From NCBI GenBank assembly GCA_946636615.1, contig CAMPBE010000009.1:1-37178 (forward strand): DNA of 37,178 bases, written 5' to 3'. The first letter of the stretch is position 1. Every line of letters begins with the position of its first letter. This stretch comes from an uncultured bacterium. Lineage in GTDB: Bacteria; Cyanobacteriota; Vampirovibrionia; Gastranaerophilales; Gastranaerophilaceae. Below, piece by piece: positions 8,993-16,088 of this stretch. The position numbers and the translations under genes were made by a program. Below the pieces are notes generated by a model that searched no databases, was not told the origin of the DNA, and was given only the letters and a program-made list of their open reading frames with translations.

Positions 8993-9886
8993 ATGTCTTA
9001 CAGATACGATGCAGGTGAAGTTATTACCGCAATGGTAACACCATTTAATGAAAAAAGAGAAATTGACTATAACAAAGTTGAAGAATTGTCTCAATATTTA
9101 ATGACACATGGTAGCGATGCAATTTTAGTTGCAGGAACTACGGGCGAAGGACCTACACTTACTCATGAAGAAGAATTTGAAATGCTAAGCACCGTAAAAA
9201 GAGCTGTTGCAAATAAATGTAAGGTTATAATGAATGCAGGTTCAAATTCAACAGAAACAGCAATAAATTCTGCCAAATGGGCTCAAAAAGAAGAAGTTGA
9301 TGCAATTCTTTCAGTTGTTCCATACTATAATAAACCATCTCAAGAAGGCATGATTGAACATTTTTCAGCAATAGCGGAAAGTACAGATTTACCAATCATT
9401 ATATATAATATCCCCGGAAGAACAGGAGTTAATATGCAACCGACAACTGTTGCAAAACTTGCTGAAAAATATACAAACATTGTAGGTATAAAACAAAGTT
9501 TTGGAGATATGGATGCAGTTACTGAGATGAAACTATGCTGTCCTGAAGACTTTACAATATATTCAGGTGATGACAGCTTAACTTTACCAATGATGGCTTT
9601 AGGTGCGAGAGGTGTTGTTTCAGTTGCGTCACACATATTCGGTTCAGAAATGAAATCTATGATAAGAAATTACAAATCAGGAGAATTCTTGGCTGCACTT
9701 AACATGCATAAAAAATTATATCCAGCATTTAGAAAACTTTTCATGGCTCCAAATCCTGTGCCGGTAAAAGCTGCACTAGCACATTTAAATATCATCGAAG
9801 ATTATGTTAGAAGACCTTTGGTAGAACTTACTTCCGAACAGAAAAAAGAATTATTCAAAGTTATCGATAAGGTTAAAAAGAATTAA
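8993..9886 (+). CDS. dapA: 4-hydroxy-tetrahydrodipicolinate synthase
   Basis: The enzyme condenses pyruvate with aspartate semialdehyde, the first committed step towards diaminopimelate (peptidoglycan) and lysine. The 297-residue TIM barrel carries AGTTGEGPTLT at 47-57 (Thr49, Thr50), YYNKPSQEGM (Tyr111), YNIPGRTGVNM (Tyr138, Arg143), and the Schiff-base lysine Lys167 in GIKQSFGDM. All catalytic residues are therefore present. A possible -10 TATAAT is at 8955-8960, and GAGG precedes the start by about 9 nt. secD follows after 68 nt on the same strand and may be co-transcribed, although the functions are unrelated. Confidence 0.96.
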   Translation: MSYRYDAGEVITAMVTPFNEKREIDYNKVEELSQYLMTHGSDAILVAGTTGEGPTLTHEEEFEMLSTVKRAVANKCKVIMNAGSNSTETAINSAKWAQKEEVDAILSVVPYYNKPSQEGMIEHFSAIAESTDLPIIIYNIPGRTGVNMQPTTVAKLAEKYTNIVGIKQSFGDMDAVTEMKLCCPEDFTIYSGDDSLTLPMMALGARGVVSVASHIFGSEMKSMIRNYKSGEFLAALNMHKKLYPAFRKLFMAPNPVPVKAALAHLNIIEDYVRRPLVELTSEQKKELFKVIDKVKKN

Positions 9887-9954
9887 CCTATATGGGTTAT
9901 AAAACAAAAAACAAATTAGAAATAATATTATAACAGTAGAAGAGGAATAAAAAA

Positions 9955-11262
9955 GTGAAAAACAAAATTTTAATGTTCTGGTTTATCGTATTAATAGTTA
10001 TTGTTTCAACTATTTTAATTTTTGTAAAACCGACAAAATTAGGTTTGGATCTCGTTGGAGGTTCAAGATTAATCCTTGAAGCTGAAACTACCGAAACAAT
10101 TGCAAAAATAACACCGGAAGTTATGAGCAGACTTCAATTTGCTATTGAACAGCGTGTAAATAAACTAGGTGTTGCAGAAACTGTAGTTCAACAAGTAGGG
10201 GATAAGAGATTATTAATCGAAATTCCAAACGTAACCGATTTAAAAGAAGCAAAAGCATTTATCGGAGAGACAGCTCAATTGGAATTTAAAAGAGAAGGGA
10301 AGGCTGCTGATGGTTCTCCTATTTGGTTATCAACAGGCTTGACAGGTAGAGATTTATCAAAATCAAATTTAAGTACAGATCCTTCAGGACAATGGGTTGT
10401 AGGATTAGAATTTAACGCAGAAGGTGCAAAGAAATTTGCAGATTTAACAAAAGAATTGGTAGGAAAACCAATGGCAATTTTCTTTGACGGAGATTTAATA
10501 TCGGCACCAAGAGTAAATGAAGCTATATATGGCGGCAAAGCCCAAATTTCCGGCGGAGAAAGCGGATTTGCTTATGACGAAGCAGAAAGAATGGTAAATT
10601 TATTAAATGCCGGAGCGTTACCTGTTCCAGCAAAGATTGTTGAAGAAAACACAGTTGGACCTACACTTGGGGCTGACAGTGTTGCGAAATCACAAAAAGC
10701 AGGTATCATCGGATTATCACTTGTTATGTTATTTATGTTGCTATATTACAGAGCTCCCGGTGTCATCGCAGATATTGCATTGATTATTTACGGTTTGATA
10801 TTGTTTGCATTATTCAAAACAATACCTGTAACATTAACTCTTGCTGGTATCGCAGGATTTATCCTTTCAGTAGGTATGGCTGTTGATGCCAATATTCTTA
10901 TTTTTGAAAGAACTAAAGAAGAATTAAGAGCCGGAAGAAATTTATTCACAGCTATTAATTCAGGCTTTGACAGAGCATTTACAAGTATTTTTGACTCCAA
11001 TATGACTACAATTATAACTTGTACTATATTGTACTTCTTAGGAACAAGCGTTGTTAAAGGATTTGCATTAACACTTGCAATAGGTGTTATTGTTTCAATG
11101 TTCTCAGCAATTACTGTTACTAAAAACTTTATGCACTTAATATTTGGAACAGGGGAATTGAAACATCCGGCAATGTTCGGTCTAAGACAAGACGAAATAG
11201 GTCAAAGTTATGAAGCTGTCGAAACAAAGAGAGAAAAAGCTCGCTTCGGAATACTTGATTAA
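9955..11262 (+). CDS. secD: Protein translocase subunit SecD
   Basis: SecD is an RND-fold inner-membrane protein that uses the proton gradient to help SecYEG pull proteins across the membrane. The 435-residue protein has a first transmembrane helix at about 5-24, a periplasmic P1 domain starting with GLDLVGGSRLILE (about 30-42), the conserved GPTLGADSVAKSQ before the second helix, and the SVGMAVDANILIFERTKEE motif in the TM4-TM5 region. It is shorter than E. coli SecD (615) because the large periplasmic head is reduced, as in cyanobacteria and Gram-positives. The start is GTG with AGAGGAA upstream. secF follows after a 97-nt gap that contains a palindromic repeat. Confidence 0.96.
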   Translation: MKNKILMFWFIVLIVIVSTILIFVKPTKLGLDLVGGSRLILEAETTETIAKITPEVMSRLQFAIEQRVNKLGVAETVVQQVGDKRLLIEIPNVTDLKEAKAFIGETAQLEFKREGKAADGSPIWLSTGLTGRDLSKSNLSTDPSGQWVVGLEFNAEGAKKFADLTKELVGKPMAIFFDGDLISAPRVNEAIYGGKAQISGGESGFAYDEAERMVNLLNAGALPVPAKIVEENTVGPTLGADSVAKSQKAGIIGLSLVMLFMLLYYRAPGVIADIALIIYGLILFALFKTIPVTLTLAGIAGFILSVGMAVDANILIFERTKEELRAGRNLFTAINSGFDRAFTSIFDSNMTTIITCTILYFLGTSVVKGFALTLAIGVIVSMFSAITVTKNFMHLIFGTGELKHPAMFGLRQDEIGQSYEAVETKREKARFGILD

Positions 11263-11271
11263 GTATTTATT

Positions 11272-11340
11272 CGTCATCCTGAGCGTTAGCGAAGGATCTC
11301 AATATTTATTAAGTTTCTTCGACTTATACCTCAGATGACA
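11272..11340. repeat. Dispersed palindromic repeat, copy 1 (secD-secF gap)
   Basis: Arms GTCATCCTGAG (11273-11283) and CTCAGATGAC (11330-11339) flank the core GCGTTAGCGAAGGATCTCA. A second inner inverted pair, CGAAG/CTTCG, is present. The element matches two others at 19151-19222 and 34472-34541. The right arm is one base shorter than expected, suggesting an older copy. Confidence 0.8.
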
Positions 11341-11359
11341 ATTTAGAAAGGTAAATAAA

Positions 11360-12340
11360 ATGATAGATACAGGAAGAAAAAATTTAATACACATAGTAAA
11401 ATTCAGATGGTTATGGATGGCATTTAGTGCGCTACTTTTAATACCCGGTATCATTGCAATGATTTATTCATCCGTAACATATTCAAACCATGCACCGCTC
11501 AAGGTTGGCATTGATTATACAGGTGGTACCATTTTACAATATGGATTGGTACAGAATTTAGAAAACAATGACGTTACTAAGGTTAGAAAAGCATTACAAG
11601 GAATCGGAGTTGAAAACCCATACATTCAAATATTAAATGTAAATAATGAACAACAAAAAAATACTGAATCAAACATTAATTCAATAATATCAATAAGAAC
11701 AAAGTTTATTGACAAAGATTCTGACATACAAGATAAGATTTCAGCAGAATTAACAAAAGACTACAACAATCCTGAGTTAATATCAGTAAGTTCTGTTGGT
11801 CCTACAATGGGTAAAGAATTGTTTAAAAATTCGCTTATTGCATTAACACTTGCCATTCTGGGCATCATCGCATACTTGTCATTCAGATTCAGATTTGATT
11901 ATGCATTAGCCGCAATTTTAGGTCTTGTACATGACGTAATCTTCGTATGCGGTGTATTTTCAATTTTAGGTTTAAAATATAACGTTCAAATTGATGGTAT
12001 GTTTGTAACTGCAATACTTACAGTTATAGGTTTTTCTGTTCATGACACAATCGTTGTATTTGACAGAATCAGAGAGAACTTAAGATACTATTCAAAGAAA
12101 ATGTCATTTGGTGAAATTGTAGATGCTTCTGTAAACCAAACTTTAGCAAGAAGTATCAACACATCCGTTACAACTTTGATAACATTGTTGGCATTGTATT
12201 TCTTTGGAGGAGTTACAACAAGGGATTTCGTTCTTTGTATGATATTAGGTATAATGATCGGAACTTATTCAAGTATATTCTTCTGCAGTATGCTTGTTGA
12301 CTTTTGGAACGATAAAAAAACAGCTCCGCAAAAGGCGTAA
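11360..12340 (+). CDS. secF: Protein translocase subunit SecF
   Basis: SecF is the partner of SecD in the translocation motor. The 326-residue protein has a first membrane helix at about 17-37, the family signature VGIDYTGGTILQY (about 49-61), SSVGPTMGKELFKNSLIA before the helix bundle, and the conserved TVIGFSVHDTIVVFDRIREN in the TM4-TM5 region, which carries the proton-relay Asp. AAAGG precedes the ATG by about 8 nt. It ends in a strong terminator shared with the convergent pdxA-like gene. Confidence 0.96.
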   Translation: MIDTGRKNLIHIVKFRWLWMAFSALLLIPGIIAMIYSSVTYSNHAPLKVGIDYTGGTILQYGLVQNLENNDVTKVRKALQGIGVENPYIQILNVNNEQQKNTESNINSIISIRTKFIDKDSDIQDKISAELTKDYNNPELISVSSVGPTMGKELFKNSLIALTLAILGIIAYLSFRFRFDYALAAILGLVHDVIFVCGVFSILGLKYNVQIDGMFVTAILTVIGFSVHDTIVVFDRIRENLRYYSKKMSFGEIVDASVNQTLARSINTSVTTLITLLALYFFGGVTTRDFVLCMILGIMIGTYSSIFFCSMLVDFWNDKKTAPQKA

Positions 12341-12371
12341 GACTTCAATAGGAGTATATAAGATTAGAAGA

Positions 12372-12412
12372 ATAGAGGATTAGCTATTTACGTAAAAAGA
12401 CTAATCCTCTAT
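12372..12412. terminator. Bidirectional terminator between secF and the pdxA-like gene
   Basis: A perfect 12-bp stem, ATAGAGGATTAG (12372-12383) with CTAATCCTCTAT (12401-12412), encloses a 17-nt loop. T-rich sequence lies on the secF side. The stem ends a few bases from the pdxA-like stop codon. Confidence 0.75.
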
Positions 12413-12416
12413 TTAT

Positions 12417-13304
12417 CTATAACACCGCCTTAATAGCTTCTATCATGCCTGTCTCGTCGGCAATATTTTTCCCTGCAATATCAAAAGCCGTCCCATGTCC
12501 GGGGGAAGTTCTTATTACATCAAGCCCAATTGTCATATTAACTGTCTTATTTCCTGCTACAGTTTTTATTGGTATTAGTCCCTGATCGTGGTAGTTTGCA
12601 ATAATACAGTCATAATCAGAATATTTAATAAATAAAGTATCAGCAGGCAGAGGATTTGTTATATTAACTTTCTTTGATCTTAATTCATCAACAGCAGGTT
12701 GTAAAATTTCAATTTCTTCTATGCCCAAAATGCCGTCTTCACCTGAATGAGGATTAAACCCACACAATGCAAATTTAGGATTTTGTATATTTAATTTTTC
12801 TTCAAAAAAATCTTTTAAGTTTAAAATCTTTTTAACAACTAATTCTTTTGTTAAATTAATTTCTTTTAATGCAACATGACGTGTTAAAAGCAAAACTCTG
12901 AAATCTCCTGCCACAAATAGCATTTCTGCAAGCTGTCCATCATGTGCAAGATATTTTTGCAAAATTTCCGTCTGACCGTTAAAATTATACCCTGCTAAAT
13001 GCATCGCATTTTTTGCAACAGGCGCTGTTACAATAGCTTTTCCTTTTAATTCACAGGCCAACCTTACAGATTTAAAAGAAAACTCTCCTGCTTCTTTTGA
13101 TATTTTACCACATTCAATATCACCTGAATAAGGAACTTCTATTATCTCATAATTTTTGTTTAATCTTCCATAAAAATTTATAATCTTACGATTAGAAATT
13201 ATTGCAATTTTATCTTCAGGCAAACTCAATTCATTCAATGCCTTAATCGTAATTTCGGCACCAATACCATTAGGATCACCTGTAGTAATTAATATTTTAT
13301 CCAT
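12417..13304 (-). CDS. pdxA: PdxA-family dehydrogenase (4-phosphohydroxythreonine or 4-phosphothreonate type)
   Basis: PdxA oxidises 4-phospho-L-hydroxythreonine in pyridoxal phosphate synthesis. The PdxA2 subgroup oxidises 4-phospho-D-threonate or -erythronate to dihydroxyacetone phosphate. Visible motifs are TTGDPNGIGAEIT at the N-terminus, FNPHSGEDG, the metal/active-site ANYHDQGLIPIK, and GLDVIRTSPGHGTAFDIAGK near the C-terminus. The length is 295 residues, slightly short (E. coli 329). The ATG at 13304 overlaps the upstream DUF1537 kinase gene by 8 nt, and a TTG 21 nt upstream is a less likely start. Overlap with a DUF1537 kinase is the arrangement of the characterised threonate/erythronate catabolic pairs (DtnK-PdxA2), so a catabolic role is at least as likely as B6 synthesis; sequence alone does not settle it. 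Confidence 0.85.
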   Translation of the reverse strand: MDKILITTGDPNGIGAEITIKALNELSLPEDKIAIISNRKIINFYGRLNKNYEIIEVPYSGDIECGKISKEAGEFSFKSVRLACELKGKAIVTAPVAKNAMHLAGYNFNGQTEILQKYLAHDGQLAEMLFVAGDFRVLLLTRHVALKEINLTKELVVKKILNLKDFFEEKLNIQNPKFALCGFNPHSGEDGILGIEEIEILQPAVDELRSKKVNITNPLPADTLFIKYSDYDCIIANYHDQGLIPIKTVAGNKTVNMTIGLDVIRTSPGHGTAFDIAGKNIADETGMIEAIKAVL

Positions 13305-14619
13305 TAAGACCGCCGTGTGACTCAAAATATTTTAATATATCAATCAAAGTATTAGCACCGCCAAGATTACCAGATTTTGTAACAATCCATTGACCATTAT
13401 GATCAATAGAAAGGGCAATAGCGGACGTAACCTCATCTACAAGTTGAAGCTGGTATGCGCCTATAGCTCTACAACATTTGTAAGATGTTTCTCCACCCAA
13501 CGTAATTAATAAAGCTTCTTTCTTCTCTAAAACCCTTTTTGCCAACTCTGCTAAAAATTCAGTTATAAAATCAGCTAAATTTGCTTTTGACAATTCTGCT
13601 TTTAATGAATCATCTGAAAAGCCATCAAAATCTTTTATTAAATTTGAGGTATGAACAAGCACCGTATTGTCAAAATTCAAGTTTGAAACAATCCTATCTA
13701 CAAGTTCATCTTTAACACCACCTAAAACAGTTTTCAAATCCAAACTCAATGTTAAAACATTATCAAACTCGTCACTTTTTTCCAACGTTTCAATTTGACT
13801 CGCAGTTATTTGAGTTGCACTGCCAGATACTATAAATTTTGGAAGAGTAGCAAACGTCTTTATAATATGTTCTTCATTGTCAACATCAGAAATCCAGAAT
13901 TCACTCAAAGCTTGTGCAAAAGCTGCTGTTCCGGTTGGAAGAATTTTATTATCAGATTTTTTTATAGCAAGAGCGATTTGTTCAATATCAACAGTAGACA
14001 CTGCATCAACTACAATTAACTTTTTTCCATCATCTATAAGTTCATTTATTTTTTGTAAAATAGGCCCTGCGCCTTTCATAACAGTTTTCAATTCAATTAA
14101 ACCAACCATGTTCTGAAACTTTTCTGACAACTGATTTTCCAAAAGAGTAGGAACATGCGATTCAATAATTGGAGAATGGGGGTCCACAGCCATTTCTGTT
14201 CTTTCAATAGGAATACCCTTTAACAAATGATATCCGCCTACAGTAGTTCTCATTTCAGTTGGAAACGCAGGAACTATAACTGAAGCTTCGTAATCAGACA
14301 CAGATAAAATTCCTAAAATTTCAACTGCAATATTCCCTCTAATAGTAGAATCTATTTTTTTATAAATAAAATCAGGATTAATTTTATCCATAAACATCTT
14401 TGCAGTTCTACAGACCTTATCATATGCCAAATCTGAATCAATGTTTCTTGTTTCGGTAGAAATAGCCCAAGTCTGTGTACCTTTTACATTTACAGGTTCA
14501 ATTTCCTCAGACAATAAAATCTGAGTATTTGCTCCTTTTAAATGGAATTGAAGAGCAGTATCATTGGCACCGGTTAAATCATCGGCAATAATCCCGACTA
14601 TATTTGAATTTATAATCAT
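13297..14619 (-). CDS. DUF1537 four-carbon acid sugar kinase family protein
   Basis: The family phosphorylates C4 sugar acids (D-threonate, L-threonate, erythronate; DtnK/LtnK/EtnK/OtnK). The N-terminal domain opens with GIIADDLTGANDTALQF (about 9-25). KKIDSTIRGN follows near 86-95 as the conserved substrate-binding block. The C-terminal nucleotide-binding domain includes SGSATQITASQIE, LITLGGETSY and TKSGNLGGANTL. The length of 440 is typical. The gene overlaps ssb upstream by 4 nt (ATGA) and the pdxA-like gene downstream by 8 nt, so translation is probably coupled. The exact substrate cannot be read from the sequence. No transporter or isomerase of a threonate pathway is nearby. Confidence 0.86.
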   Translation of the reverse strand: MIINSNIVGIIADDLTGANDTALQFHLKGANTQILLSEEIEPVNVKGTQTWAISTETRNIDSDLAYDKVCRTAKMFMDKINPDFIYKKIDSTIRGNIAVEILGILSVSDYEASVIVPAFPTEMRTTVGGYHLLKGIPIERTEMAVDPHSPIIESHVPTLLENQLSEKFQNMVGLIELKTVMKGAGPILQKINELIDDGKKLIVVDAVSTVDIEQIALAIKKSDNKILPTGTAAFAQALSEFWISDVDNEEHIIKTFATLPKFIVSGSATQITASQIETLEKSDEFDNVLTLSLDLKTVLGGVKDELVDRIVSNLNFDNTVLVHTSNLIKDFDGFSDDSLKAELSKANLADFITEFLAELAKRVLEKKEALLITLGGETSYKCCRAIGAYQLQLVDEVTSAIALSIDHNGQWIVTKSGNLGGANTLIDILKYFESHGGLNG

Positions 14620-14951
14620 AATTGTTCTGAATCTCTTTTTGAGCCCAATAATCTAATATTGTTAGCTACTACAAGGAAACTTTCTCTATCATTTCCGGTA
14701 GCCTTATCTGTCCACTTGTTTTGGGCAATTCTGCCATCCACAACTAGCTGAATACCTTTTTTAACATATTCACCGGCAAATTCAGCCAACTTATCCCAAA
14801 CATCAACATTAAACCAATCTGCAATTTCGGATTTTGTTTTTGCATCCCAACGATTGACTGCTACAGAAAAATTTGCTTTAACTTTACCAGATTCAAAATA
14901 TTTTATTTCAGCATCGCGACCGACTCTGCCTACCAAAACTACTGTATTCAT
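14616..14951 (-). CDS. ssb: Single-stranded DNA-binding protein (short, no acidic tail)
   Basis: This is an OB-fold protein that coats single-stranded DNA. The 111 residues include the family opening MNTVVLVGRVGRDAEIKY, FSVAVNRW, the DWFNVDVWDKLAEFAGEYVKKG block and VDGRIAQNKW. The protein ends at SKRDSEQL. It lacks both the flexible linker and the acidic DDIPF-like tip that other SSBs use to bind replication and repair partners. It is the first gene of an overlapping operon with the DUF1537 kinase and the pdxA-like gene. GAGG lies 8 nt before the ATG. It may be the only SSB, as in cyanobacteria with short SSBs, or an accessory paralogue. Confidence 0.92.
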   Translation of the reverse strand: MNTVVLVGRVGRDAEIKYFESGKVKANFSVAVNRWDAKTKSEIADWFNVDVWDKLAEFAGEYVKKGIQLVVDGRIAQNKWTDKATGNDRESFLVVANNIRLLGSKRDSEQL

Positions 14952-14983
14952 TACATAAACCTCTTTTATTTAAATACACCTAA

Positions 14984-15012
14984 ATTCTACAACAAAATAG
15001 TTGTTGGAGCAA
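14984..15012 (-). promoter_or_regulatory. Candidate ssb operon promoter with inverted repeat in the spacer
   Basis: On the minus strand TTGCTC (15012-15007), a 17-bp spacer and TAGAAT (14989-14984) form a plausible promoter. The spacer is itself CAACAA-N5-TTGTTG, an inverted repeat in the position of a repressor site. Confidence 0.5.
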
Positions 15013-15016
15013 AAAA

Positions 15017-15037
15017 TGTGTAAATTTTTGTTACACA
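15017..15037. promoter_or_regulatory. Inverted repeat in the ssb / 285-aa gene intergenic region
   Basis: TGTGTAA-N7-TTACACA has perfect 7-bp arms and lies between two divergent genes. It resembles an operator but matches no site I can name. The GTA to TAC spacing is 9, not the 8 of NtcA sites. Confidence 0.45.
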
Positions 15038-15096
15038 AAATAATATATTCTATCAATATAAAAATTTAGGATATTTAATAAAGGAAAGGAGTTAAC

Positions 15097-15954
15097 ATGA
15101 CAATTCAAGGTATTAATAACAACAAATCTCAACAAAATAATATATATGCAGCTTCTTCGGGAACAATTGCAGGCGTCGCAGGAGCGTTTGCAGGTTACAA
15201 TTTTGCACCAAAGGCAGCAAATTCAATTGATGAGCTGTTAGCTGCAAGCAATGATACCTTTGTAAAAACGATGGATAACATGCAGACTAAAGCTCCTGAA
15301 GAGTACGTAAAAAATTATCAGTTAGTTGGCGCAAAAATGGCAATGGACACTCCTGAATACAGAGCTAATGAATTATTTAAAGGTGATAAAATATCAATCA
15401 CAGATTTTAATAAAAAAGTAGAAGAAATGGAGCAAGGCCTTAAACAAGAATCCGAAAATATTGAAAATTTAATAAAGTCCCTTTCAGATAAAAAAGGTAA
15501 ATCAATATCACTAGCTGAATACTTTGAAGAAATCAAAGCCAATAAAGTTCTTTCCGAAGAAGCTGCAAATTATATAGCAGAAGATTTAAAAGCCGCATTA
15601 GGCGAAGAAAATTTTAAAACAAAACTCACAATTGATGACGAATTAATTGATTTTTTTAAAACTCAACAAAAACAATCTATCGCAATTGGAGAAGAAGAAG
15701 TTCAATTTTATAAAAACATAGGCGCATTAAATAAAGACGGCTTTATTCACAAAACAGATGTAATAAGCAAATTAAAGCATGATGCAAAACCTCATCTTGA
15801 AGCATATATTGCAGAAGTAAAAAAAGCAATATCTTTTGAATCAATAAAGAAATATATTCCTAGAGAAGGGCAAGGCAAATGGGCTGCTATAGCAGGAATT
15901 AGCGCTGCTGCTATAACAGCAATGATTGTTAAACTTTTTGGTAAAAACAATTAA
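15097..15954 (+). CDS. Hypothetical protein with Gly-zipper-like N-terminus and C-terminal membrane tail
   Basis: I do not recognise this 285-residue protein. The first 17 residues are Asn/Gln-rich. Residues about 20-40 form a small-residue stretch (SGTIAGVAGAFAGYNFAP) resembling a glycine zipper. The middle (about 45-255) is charged and mainly helical, with possible coiled coil around 105-130. The end (about 260-285) is a single hydrophobic helix, WAAIAGISAAAITAMIVKLF, followed by GKNN. There is no classical signal peptide, so a tail-anchored or membrane-inserting protein is possible. A very strong Shine-Dalgarno (AAAGGAG) suggests high expression. The 93-residue protein at 20071-20352 shares the Asn-rich start and hydrophobic, basic C-terminal tail. 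Confidence 0.8.
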   Translation: MTIQGINNNKSQQNNIYAASSGTIAGVAGAFAGYNFAPKAANSIDELLAASNDTFVKTMDNMQTKAPEEYVKNYQLVGAKMAMDTPEYRANELFKGDKISITDFNKKVEEMEQGLKQESENIENLIKSLSDKKGKSISLAEYFEEIKANKVLSEEAANYIAEDLKAALGEENFKTKLTIDDELIDFFKTQQKQSIAIGEEEVQFYKNIGALNKDGFIHKTDVISKLKHDAKPHLEAYIAEVKKAISFESIKKYIPREGQGKWAAIAGISAAAITAMIVKLFGKNN

Positions 15955-15956
15955 AC

Positions 15957-15985
15957 TTGTAATATTTTGAGATTAGTAGTATAAA
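15957..15985 (+). promoter_or_regulatory. Candidate thrS promoter
   Basis: TTGTAA (15957-15962) and TATAAA (15980-15985) are separated by exactly 17 bp, just after the stop of the preceding gene. Transcription would start near 15992 and produce a leader of about 97 nt. Confidence 0.55.
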
Positions 15986-16016
15986 TTATTATGTAGTAGT
16001 TAAGGGGATCCACCCT

Positions 16017-16064
16017 GAGGCAAAAATTGTATATAAGTGTTTTTATATACTGAAATTTTTGCTC
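16017..16064 (+). promoter_or_regulatory. Long hairpin in the thrS leader
   Basis: Left arm GAGGCAAAAATTGTATATAA and right arm TTATATACTGAAATTTTTGC plus TC pair over about 18 bp, with one bulged G and one 3-nt bulge, around a short GTGTT loop. It stands immediately before the Shine-Dalgarno region (AAAGGATAGAAAGAG). There is no U-run after it, so it is not a classical terminator. There is no T-box sequence (TGGNACCGCG). A translational or RNA-stability control of threonyl-tRNA synthetase is the natural guess. Confidence 0.5.
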
Positions 16065-16088
16065 GTAAAAGGATAGAAAGAGAAAATT

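Noticed and set aside
9887-9910. Terminator between dapA and secD
   Set aside because: AACC/GGTT is only a 4-bp stem with no T-run; too weak to call.
15012-15040. NtcA or CRP binding site
   Set aside because: The spacing between GTA and TAC is 9, not 8, and the TGTG/CACA spacing does not fit CRP.
16003-16088. T-box riboswitch before thrS
   Set aside because: No TGGNACCGCG-like sequence and no terminator/antiterminator pair; only the single long hairpin is present.
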